Made by a program: the position numbers and the translations under genes
Notes under the pieces: model-generated
Seen by the model: the letters and a program-made list of their open reading frames with translations, nothing else
Told to the model about the DNA's origin: nothing
The model's database searches: none
DNA from: CAITNQ01 sp041661365
Lineage (GTDB): Bacteria; Latescibacterota; UBA2968; UBA8231
Length of the DNA stretch: 11,349 nt
Direction of reading: 5' to 3'
NCBI GenBank assembly: GCA_041661365.1
Contig: JBAZUN010000168.1
Coordinates: 1-11,349 of the forward strand
Shown: positions 5,908 through 11,349 of the stretch, one piece after another
How the letters are laid out: every line of letters starts with the position of its first letter
Position numbering within the stretch: position 1 is the first letter of the stretch

Positions 5908-8697
5908 GTGGCCGGATCAGGCCCTTCCCAGGACCCCGACGACCTTCCGGACGACGGGGTCGTCGAGCCTGACCTCGACGAGCTGTTCGCCGACCTGACC
6001 CCGTCCCCGGGGCCAACCGCCGCCTCTCCGGCGAAGCGGCCGACTGGCCGTCAGCGCGACCTCCAAGAAGAGCTGGACGCCGTCCTGCGCGGCCGTCCCG
6101 CCGAGCTGGTGATCGCCGCCGACCGGCTCAGCGCCTGGCTGACCCGGGTCGACCCCGGGACTACCGTAGAGGGGATCGTTGCCCTGCTCAGGCGGCACAA
6201 CGTCTGCTACGGCGTCGACCAGGCCGCGGTCCGTCAGGCCCTGGCTCGGGCCGCGGGCGGCCGGGTGCTCCGCGACGTGGTCGTGGCCCGAGGCACCGCT
6301 CCCCGCGTCCTCCAGCCGGCCCGCATCGAGTGCCGCCCCGACCTTTCCTCGTCCCGTGTCATCGACCGGCTCAAGGCCCTGCTCGCGGCCCCGGCCGTGG
6401 CGCCCGAGGGCTGGTCAGAGCCGGTCTGCCTGGTCGCCTCCGGCGAACGACTGGCCGAGCGGGTCCCGGCCGGGGTGGAGGCCGGCCGCGACGTCCTCGG
6501 CGGTCCGGTCGGTCTGCTCGCGGAGGTGATCGGTCCCTGGGGCGGGGATCACACCGAGATCACGGCCGACGGCCGTCGATGTCTGGCCTCGATCTACGGG
6601 TACGTCGGGATCGCCGACGGCAGTCCGACCGTGCTCTCGCCCCTGTGGGTGGCGCCCGATCGGATGGAGGTCCGGTGGGTGCACCTGCCGACGGCCTCGG
6701 CCGTCCGTCCGCCGACCCTGGAGGAGCTTCATCAGCTCCTCCGGCTCTCCTGGATCGAGTTCGGCCTGCTCGAGGACCAGTGCGCCCTGCTGACCGCCCG
6801 GGTCGGGCGCGGCCTGGCGACTGGGGCGTACGCGGTCGCCCGGGGTAAGCCGGCCCATCCGGGCCGCGACGGCCGCGTCGAGCTGGCCTTCCCCGACGAG
6901 GGACCGCTGAGCCACGGCCAGCTCCTGCACCTGTTCTCGGCGCCCGAGGCCGGGGCCTTGCGCGCGGCGATCCGGGAAACGGCCGAGGCCAACGGCGAGA
7001 TCCCTCTTGGCGCCGCGGTCAGACCGGGCGCGGTGCTGGCCGAGCGGGTGCCATCGACCCCGGGCGAGCCAGGACGCGACGTGGAAGGCGAACTGCTCCC
7101 CGCGACCGACGGTCGGGAGACGGCTCTGGCGGTGGGGGATGGGGTGCGCCTGGGCGAGGACGGCCAGCGGTGCTTTGCCGTTCAGTTCGGCTGGGCCTGC
7201 CTGCGGCTCGATCAGATCCACGTGGTCTCGCCGGTCTGGATCGCCCCCGACCGTTCGGCCGCCTACTACCTCAACCTGCCCCAGGCCAGGCCGGCCTTGT
7301 TCCCCGAGCCGGAGGAGCTGCAAGCCGCGCTCGAACAGGCGGGGGTGATCCACGGGTACGATCCCGACCGCTGGCGGTCCCTGCTCCTCGAGCTGCGCTC
7401 CGGCCGAGAGCGCGATCCCCTGATCCCCGTGGCTCAGGCCACCCAGGCCACCCCCGGTCGGGACGCCTCCTTCGAGTGGGCCGTGGAGATGGGGGGGAGC
7501 CGGGCAGGCAAGGTTCTCGAGGACGGTTCGATCGACTTCCGCGAGCGCCGCCTGGCCACGGTGGTGCACGAGGGGGAGTTGATCGGGGTGCTGGTTCCGG
7601 CGGTCGAGGGTACCCCCGGGACCGACGTCACCGGTCGGCCGATCCAGCCGTCCCGGCCGTTGAATAGCGAGGTGGTGACCGACCCGCGGGTGACGGCGCG
7701 TCCGGTCGAGCGGGGGACCGGCTTCTTCGCCGCCAGCGGCGGCGGGGTAACCCGGCAGATCGAGGAGCACCGTTCGGGGCAGCGGGTGCGGCAGCGGATC
7801 CGCCTCGGCATCTCCCCGGTCTCCAACGTCGACGGCGACGTCGACTACTCGACGGGGAACATCGACTTCCACGGCGACGTGGTCATCCGCGGCTCGGTCC
7901 AACCCCTGTTCACGGTGAAGGCCACGGGGAGCGTGGCCATCGGTGGATACGTCGAGGCAGGGGCCTTCGTCGCCGCGGGGGGCGACCTGACGGTGAAGGG
8001 TGGGGTGGTCGGGTCCGCCACCGAGCTGGTCGCCCACGGCTCGGTCTTCGCCAAGTTCATCCAGGAGGCGTCGGTGCGGGCCGGGGGGGACGTGCAGGCC
8101 GGGGCCTACATCTTCAACGCCTCGGTCCGCGCCCGGGGCCGCGTCGTGGTGATGGGGAAGGGGGAGGGGAAATCACGGGCCCTGGTCGGCGGCCTGGTCT
8201 GGGCCGGCGCCGGGGTCGAGGCCAGCTCCATCGGCAGCCCCTACACCTCGAGCACCCGGGTGGTGGCCGGGGTCGATCCGGACCGGCTCAGCCGCATGGA
8301 CCAGTTGCGGGCCAACGTCGGGGCCTGCGAGGAGCGGCAGCGCCTGCTCATGGAGCGATACGGTCTGGACTCCCTTGAACCGGAGGCCCTCCGCCTGCGG
8401 CTGCAGCGCGCCAGGTCCCCCGTGGTCCGTCAGACCCTGGGAACCGGACTGAAGCGGATCGCCCGCATCGTGGCCCTCCGGGACAACCAGCGGCGGGAGC
8501 TGGAGGAGCTGGCCGAGGGGCAGCGGCAGTTGTCCCGTCGGGCCGAGGTGACCGTCTGGAACCGCCTCTTCGCCGGGGTGGAGATCCGGTTGGGCGAGCA
8601 GACCCTGACCGTGATGGACGACCGGGACCGGGTGCGGCTGCGGCTGGTGCAGAAGGACGAGGGGCTCGAGGTCGAGATCGGACCGGCACGGGGATGA
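5908..8697 (+). CDS. FapA family (DUF342) polymerising beta-helix protein with repeated N-terminal modules
   Basis: A 929-residue protein; typical FapA/DUF342 proteins are roughly 450-650. The C-terminal third is canonical. A Gly- and Val-rich beta-helix runs over about 635-790 (GDVDYSTGNIDFHGDVVIRG, then repeated GxV/AxxGG turns). A coiled-coil arm follows (about 795-880), then a short beta cap (about 885-926). Before the helix, the N-terminal module occurs at least three times: residues 178-325, 374-521 and from 555. Matching segments are GERLAERVP, GAVLAERVP and GELIGVLVP; SPLWVAPDR (244) and SPVWIAPDR (441); and PGRDGRVEL and PGRDASFEW. A partial copy may lie at 88-137. Residues 1-60 are acidic and Pro-rich, probably disordered. 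FapA has been linked to polar flagellar assembly in Vibrio, but no flagellar genes are visible here. The start is GTG 5908; its Shine-Dalgarno is weak (AAAGAG) and no in-frame ATG is near. Confidence 0.85.
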   Translation: MAGSGPSQDPDDLPDDGVVEPDLDELFADLTPSPGPTAASPAKRPTGRQRDLQEELDAVLRGRPAELVIAADRLSAWLTRVDPGTTVEGIVALLRRHNVCYGVDQAAVRQALARAAGGRVLRDVVVARGTAPRVLQPARIECRPDLSSSRVIDRLKALLAAPAVAPEGWSEPVCLVASGERLAERVPAGVEAGRDVLGGPVGLLAEVIGPWGGDHTEITADGRRCLASIYGYVGIADGSPTVLSPLWVAPDRMEVRWVHLPTASAVRPPTLEELHQLLRLSWIEFGLLEDQCALLTARVGRGLATGAYAVARGKPAHPGRDGRVELAFPDEGPLSHGQLLHLFSAPEAGALRAAIRETAEANGEIPLGAAVRPGAVLAERVPSTPGEPGRDVEGELLPATDGRETALAVGDGVRLGEDGQRCFAVQFGWACLRLDQIHVVSPVWIAPDRSAAYYLNLPQARPALFPEPEELQAALEQAGVIHGYDPDRWRSLLLELRSGRERDPLIPVAQATQATPGRDASFEWAVEMGGSRAGKVLEDGSIDFRERRLATVVHEGELIGVLVPAVEGTPGTDVTGRPIQPSRPLNSEVVTDPRVTARPVERGTGFFAASGGGVTRQIEEHRSGQRVRQRIRLGISPVSNVDGDVDYSTGNIDFHGDVVIRGSVQPLFTVKATGSVAIGGYVEAGAFVAAGGDLTVKGGVVGSATELVAHGSVFAKFIQEASVRAGGDVQAGAYIFNASVRARGRVVVMGKGEGKSRALVGGLVWAGAGVEASSIGSPYTSSTRVVAGVDPDRLSRMDQLRANVGACEERQRLLMERYGLDSLEPEALRLRLQRARSPVVRQTLGTGLKRIARIVALRDNQRRELEELAEGQRQLSRRAEVTVWNRLFAGVEIRLGEQTLTVMDDRDRVRLRLVQKDEGLEVEIGPARG

Positions 8698-9074
8698 CCG
8701 ATGCCTCCCCTCCTCCGGCGTCGGGAGCCGGCCAGGCGCCGGACCTGCCCCGCCTGGAGGCGTCCAGGGCCGCGGCCCTGGCTTCCCTGATCGCCATCGG
8801 CGCCCGGTTCGGGGACACCGTGGTCGGCCTGACCGCGGTGCGGCGCGCCCCCCATCTGGCCTTGGTGCTGGCCGATGCCCGCCTGGCGAGTCGCACCCTC
8901 CACGAGCTGGCCGCGCGACGTACCGCGGGTACCGTGGTCTACCTGGTCGACGATCTCGCGGTAGTGGCCGGGGTCCTCGGCCGGGAGGAGGTCCGGGTGC
9001 TGGGGGTCCGTCCCGGGTCCTTGGCCGACGGCCTGTCGGCGCGGCTGCGCCGGTCGGACCCTGGTCCTCGTTGA
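8694..9074 (+). CDS. Ribosomal protein L7Ae/L30e-like protein (YlxQ-type)
   Basis: A 126-residue protein. Residues 24-118 follow the alpha-beta-alpha L7Ae plan: a first helix (AALASLIAIGARFG), a conserved Gly and helix (VVGLTAVRRA), the strand LALVLADA at 55-62, a helix with SRTLHELA, the strand VVYLV at 81-85, then a helix ending in the family-like LGREEVRVLGV and a final helix ADGLSARL. Members bind kink-turn RNA, as in rRNA, box C/D RNA or riboswitches. The key RNA-contact segment, usually G-x-N-E or G-E-x-A with a nearby Lys, reads VGLTAV here with R38 before it, so RNA binding is uncertain. The first 20 residues are Pro/Ala-rich and extra. The ATG overlaps the stop codon of the FapA-family gene as ATGA, which implies coupled translation. 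It converges on nadC, with 7 bases between the stop codons. Confidence 0.68.
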   Translation: MTDASPPPASGAGQAPDLPRLEASRAAALASLIAIGARFGDTVVGLTAVRRAPHLALVLADARLASRTLHELAARRTAGTVVYLVDDLAVVAGVLGREEVRVLGVRPGSLADGLSARLRRSDPGPR

Positions 9075-9081
9075 TCCGGAC

Positions 9082-9987
9082 TCAACCGGCCGCCGCGGCG
9101 TCGAAGAGCATGCTCAGGTCAAGGGCCGGGGCCGAGTGGGTCAAGGCTCCGATCGAGATCAGGTCGACCCCGGTCGCCGCGATCGATCGCACCGTCGACA
9201 GGGTCACGCCGCCGGTCGCCTCGATGGCCACCGGGATACCGGCAGCGCGGATCAAGGTCACCGCCTCGACGAGCTGGGCCGGGGACATGTTGTCCAGCAT
9301 CACCCGATCGGGAGGGTCGACGAGCAGGTCGCGGACCTCGGCGAGGTCGCGGGCCTCGGCGTAGACCGGGATCCCGGTGCATCCGCGTCGGGTCAAGGCC
9401 TGGCGGGCCAGGGCCACGGCCGCGGCCACGCCGCCGACGCTGGCCGCGTGGTTCTCCTTGATGAGCACCGCGTCGTGGAGCCCGAGCCGGTGGTTGACCC
9501 CGCCGCCGGCGCGGACCGCCCATTTCTCCAGCAGCCGCATCCCGGGCGTGGTCTTGCGGGTATCGGTGATGCGGGCCGAGGTGCCGGCCACCGCCTCGAC
9601 AAAGGCCCGGGTCAGGGTGGCCACGCCGGAGAGGTGCTGCAGCAGGTTCAGCGCGGTCCGCTCGCCGGCGAGCAGGGCTCGGGCCGGACCGCGGATCTCG
9701 GCCACCGGGGCTCCCACCTCGACTTGGTCCCCGTCCTTCACCCGCGGATGGAACTCGACGCGCCGGTCCAGCCGTGCGAAGACCAAGCCGGCGGCCGGCA
9801 GGCCGGCCACCACCCCGGCGGCCCGGGCGATCACGACCGCCCCGGTCTGGAGCCCGGCCGGGACCACGGTGGCCGCGGTCAGGTCAGCGTCCGGCTCCAG
9901 CCGTGAGCCGCCCAGGTCCTCGCGCAGGGCCGTCTCGACCAGGGTGGTCGCCGCCTCGATGGGGAAGGTGGCCGTCGTTTCAGCCAC
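9082..9987 (-). CDS. nadC: Nicotinate-nucleotide pyrophosphorylase (carboxylating), quinolinate phosphoribosyltransferase
   Basis: A 301-residue cytosolic enzyme of de novo NAD synthesis. It converts quinolinate and phosphoribosyl pyrophosphate to nicotinate mononucleotide, CO2 and pyrophosphate. The family signatures are all present: REDLG (22-26), ERTALNLLQHLSGVATLT (109-126), DTRKTTPGMRLLEKWAVRAG (142-161) with R144 and K145, NHRLGLHDAVLIKENH (165-180) with H166, R167 and K177, EAR (211-213), MLDNM (230-234), EATGG (256-260) and DLISIGALTHS (275-285). Length is normal and no active-site residue looks lost. The start is GTG at 9987, with GAGG at 9994-9997 ahead of it; it overlaps the end of the upstream coiled-coil gene by 8 bases. 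It is last in a three-gene operon. nadA and nadB are not in the window. Confidence 0.96.
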   Translation of the reverse strand: MAETTATFPIEAATTLVETALREDLGGSRLEPDADLTAATVVPAGLQTGAVVIARAAGVVAGLPAAGLVFARLDRRVEFHPRVKDGDQVEVGAPVAEIRGPARALLAGERTALNLLQHLSGVATLTRAFVEAVAGTSARITDTRKTTPGMRLLEKWAVRAGGGVNHRLGLHDAVLIKENHAASVGGVAAAVALARQALTRRGCTGIPVYAEARDLAEVRDLLVDPPDRVMLDNMSPAQLVEAVTLIRAAGIPVAIEATGGVTLSTVRSIAATGVDLISIGALTHSAPALDLSMLFDAAAAG

Positions 9988-10282
9988 GTCGGGCCTCGTG
10001 ACGGTCGGTTTCGGTCCCTACCGCGTCGTACCGGTCCAGCCCGCGCAGGCAGGCCTCCCGCGCCTGCAGCGAGAGCTTCTCCTGCTCCAGCAACTCGCAC
10101 TCGATCGCCAGGTCGTCCAGCTCTTGCCGCACCGAGGTCAGCCGCTCCTCCTGCTGGGCCAGCCGTCCCTTCAGCTCGTCCAGCTCCTCGGCCAGGCTGG
10201 TCCGGTGGATGTAGAAGTCGGTGAGGGCAAACAGCAGCAGGCCTCCGAAGGTTACCAGGAGGACCACGTAGACCAGGCTCAC
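9980..10282 (-). CDS. Small membrane-anchored coiled-coil protein, unrecognised
   Basis: A 100-residue protein I cannot assign to a family. Residues 3-22 form one clear transmembrane helix (LVYVVLLVTFGGLLLFAL). Residues about 28-80 are a charged heptad-type coiled coil (LAEELDELKGRLAQQEERL and onward). The tail (81-100) is polar. FtsB- or FtsL-like septal proteins share this size and layout, but no specific motif supports that. The start is GTG at 10282, fixed by an almost ideal Shine-Dalgarno, GGAGGTGAT at 10289-10297. The GTG overlaps the stop codon of the upstream gene as GTGA, and the end overlaps nadC by 8 bases. Coupling to the upstream protein, which has the same anchor-plus-coil plan, suggests the two associate. 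Confidence 0.8.
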   Translation of the reverse strand: MSLVYVVLLVTFGGLLLFALTDFYIHRTSLAEELDELKGRLAQQEERLTSVRQELDDLAIECELLEQEKLSLQAREACLRGLDRYDAVGTETDRHEARRG

Positions 10283-11124
10283 GCCGCTATCACCTCCGCG
10301 TCGCGGAGCTCGTCGGGCTCCACCCAGGTGAAGACGTAGAACCGCGGGTCCGGTTCGAACGACTCGATCCCGTCTCGCGCGGCCAGCGGTTGCACGGCCT
10401 CGGCGTTCATCAGCACCGTCCCCGGCAGGGCCCGCTCGAGCAGGCGCCGCGCCCGCAGCAGGTTGCGCGCCAGGATCTGGTGGATCTCCCCGGTCTCGTC
10501 GGGGATCGCCAGGCCCGCGTGGAGCGCCGCGCGCAGCCCGTCGGCCTGGTGGGGGGGAGCCCCCGCGGTGAGCCGGTGCAGCAGGTCCAGGGCCCCGTCG
10601 GGCCGCGGGAAGAAACAGGTGTAGACCCCCTCGTCGGGTCCCTTGTGCGGCACGGCCTCGTCGGCCAGAAGCTGGGTCAGCCGACCGACGAGCATCGCCT
10701 TCCCCTCCTCATCCCCCTCGGCCGGCAGGAGCAGGAGGAGGGAGAGCGGGCCGAGGGCCCGGTTGACCTCCTCCACCAGGGCCAGGTCCTGGAGCAGGCG
10801 GAACTCGCGCGTGGCCGGTTCGGCGTGCAGGTCCCGGCAGCGCTCCAGCTCGGCGAGCAGGCTTTGCGGCAACATGGCCGCCAGCCGCACGTAGAGACGG
10901 TCGGTGACCGCGCGCAGCTCGCCGGTCTCGCGGGCCAGGGTCCGCTGGCGCGACTGCTGAACCCCGAGTCGCTCGGCGAGCTGGGTCAACCGCTGGTCGT
11001 TGCGGGTCACCTCGTGCTGGCTCTGCAGGATGGCCTCCCGCAGCCGCCGCAGCCAGAAGGCGGTGGCGAACTTGGCCAGGGCGTAGAAGATCCCGCTGAA
11101 GGCCGCTGCCACACCGAGCCACAC
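10279..11124 (-). CDS. Membrane-anchored coiled-coil protein with a degenerate class III nucleotidyl-cyclase-like domain
   Basis: A 281-residue protein. A single N-terminal membrane helix (about 1-26) is followed by a coiled coil (about 28-75). AAMLPQSLLAELE (82-94) resembles the linker just ahead of adenylyl/guanylyl cyclase domains. The rest follows the cyclase order: strand LSLLLLLP (127-134), DEGVYTCFFPRPDGAL (164-179, compare GDGVMAVF), LRAALHAGLA (197-206, compare the IGIHTGEV strand), then ARNLLRARRLLERALPGTVLM (219-239, compare VNxAARL...PGxILxS), and a last strand RFYVFTWV. The first metal-binding Asp is absent and the substrate-binding residues are not evident, so catalysis is unlikely. 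The homology is my own pattern match, not a proven hit. The GTG start at 11124 is chosen for GAGGAGGAG 6 bases upstream. First gene of the nadC operon. Confidence 0.7.
   Translation of the reverse strand: MWLGVAAAFSGIFYALAKFATAFWLRRLREAILQSQHEVTRNDQRLTQLAERLGVQQSRQRTLARETGELRAVTDRLYVRLAAMLPQSLLAELERCRDLHAEPATREFRLLQDLALVEEVNRALGPLSLLLLLPAEGDEEGKAMLVGRLTQLLADEAVPHKGPDEGVYTCFFPRPDGALDLLHRLTAGAPPHQADGLRAALHAGLAIPDETGEIHQILARNLLRARRLLERALPGTVLMNAEAVQPLAARDGIESFEPDPRFYVFTWVEPDELRDAEVIAA
10289..10297 (-). promoter_or_regulatory. Near-ideal ribosome binding site for the small coiled-coil gene
   Basis: On the minus strand this reads GGAGGTGAT, nine bases complementary to the usual 16S rRNA 3' end, with 6 bases before the GTG at 10282. 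It lies within the last codons of the cyclase-like gene. It supports the GTG start and the 4-base overlap between the two genes. Confidence 0.75.
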
Positions 11125-11130
11125 GGGAGG

Positions 11131-11139
11131 CTCCTCCTC
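11131..11139 (-). promoter_or_regulatory. Ribosome binding site that decides the start of the cyclase-like gene
   Basis: On the minus strand this reads GAGGAGGAG, 6 bases before GTG 11124. The alternative upstream starts in the same frame (TTG at 11163, GTG at 11160) have no Shine-Dalgarno sequence. With this start, the membrane helix begins at the N-terminus. The CCTCCC between site and start could pair with the Shine-Dalgarno itself, which may lower initiation. Confidence 0.65.
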
Positions 11140-11240
11140 ATCGTTTCCTTGACGGAGCACCAACGCCGGCCGCGTCGACCAGACCCCTGATACGACGCCC
11201 GGCCGCTCCTTCCGGTGCCCGACCAGAGTCTCTCCCGCCG

Positions 11241-11269
11241 AAGATACGGTCGACCCCCCTACCGGGCAA
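11241..11269 (-). promoter_or_regulatory. Candidate promoter for the cyclase-like / coiled-coil / nadC operon
   Basis: On the minus strand, TTGCCC (11264-11269) and TATCTT (11241-11246) are separated by exactly 17 bases. Each matches its consensus at 4 of 6 positions. A start near 11234 would give a leader of about 110 bases. The spacer contains the 8-bp palindrome GGTCGACC at 11248-11255, which may be chance. Confidence 0.3.
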
Positions 11270-11280
11270 CGCGGGGCAGG

Positions 11281-11309
11281 TAGACGTTCCGGGGAGACCG
11301 GGCTATACT
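11281..11309 (+). promoter_or_regulatory. Candidate rightward promoter for a gene beyond the window
   Basis: TAGACG (11281-11286, 4/6) and TATACT (11304-11309, 5/6) have an ideal 17-base spacer. The predicted start is near 11316. No coding sequence is visible in the last 40 bases, so the gene it serves must lie to the right. Together with the minus-strand candidate it makes 11125-11349 a divergent promoter region with no gene of its own. Confidence 0.45.
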
Positions 11310-11349
11310 TGCCGGGGCTGACCGATCCCGTTCCAGTACCTGTCCCGCC

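Noticed and set aside
9075..9081. Search for a terminator between the L7Ae-like gene and nadC
   Set aside because: Only 7 bases separate the convergent stops, and I see no convincing hairpin with a T-run there or in the flanking coding ends.
11125..11163. Start of the cyclase-like gene at TTG 11163 or GTG 11160
   Set aside because: Neither has a Shine-Dalgarno sequence, and the added 13 residues are polar and contain the coding of the GAGGAGGAG site that serves GTG 11124.
11248..11255. 8-bp palindrome GGTCGACC in the promoter spacer
   Set aside because: Such short GC-rich palindromes are expected by chance here, and there is no second matching site at a regular spacing apart from a partial GTCGACC at 11174-11180.

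Overview
This is an 11.3 kb window of a very GC-rich bacterial chromosome. Genes are tightly packed, several starts carry strong AGGAGG-type ribosome binding sites, GTG starts are common (four of the seven complete genes as called here), and neighbours often overlap by a few bases. The mix of a carboxylating NadC, a FapA/DUF342 protein, a bacterial-type L7Ae protein and a CPBP membrane protease says bacterium. It does not fix the phylum: a high-GC Bacillota-like lineage or another GC-rich phylum would both fit. I see no mobile elements, tRNAs, rRNAs or CRISPR repeats.

Layout, left to right. (1) 2-301, plus strand: the C-terminal end of an oligogalacturonate-lyase-like beta-propeller protein. 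(2) 381-5703, minus strand: a three-gene operon transcribed right to left. It encodes a 1131-residue CPBP/CAAX-type membrane protease with a duplicated, apparently dead second half; a membrane-anchored metallophosphoesterase; and a short uronate-dehydrogenase-like NAD-dependent sugar dehydrogenase. (3) 5704-5907: a divergent promoter region with a perfect 11-bp hairpin in the predicted leader of the protease operon. (4) 5908-9074, plus strand: a two-gene operon with a 929-residue FapA/DUF342 protein whose N-terminal module is repeated, overlapped ATGA-style by an L7Ae/L30e-like protein. (5) 9082-11124, minus strand: a three-gene overlapping operon with a membrane-anchored coiled-coil protein ending in what looks like a degenerate class III nucleotidyl cyclase domain, a small transmembrane coiled-coil protein, and nadC. 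(6) 11125-11349: a second divergent promoter region, with a good sigma-70-like promoter leading rightward out of the window.

How the genes may work together. The lyase-like gene and the uronate-dehydrogenase-like gene face each other across 79 bp and are both types seen in pectin or uronate catabolism, so they may share a substrate pathway. The protease and metallophosphoesterase are membrane-surface enzymes with no clear link to uronate. In the nadC operon, the two upstream genes have the same plan (N-terminal membrane anchor, then coiled coil) and are translationally coupled, which suggests they form a membrane complex. The most unusual content is a set of enlarged or decayed proteins: the duplicated protease with one dead half, the FapA protein with repeated N-terminal modules, and the cyclase-like protein without its metal ligands.
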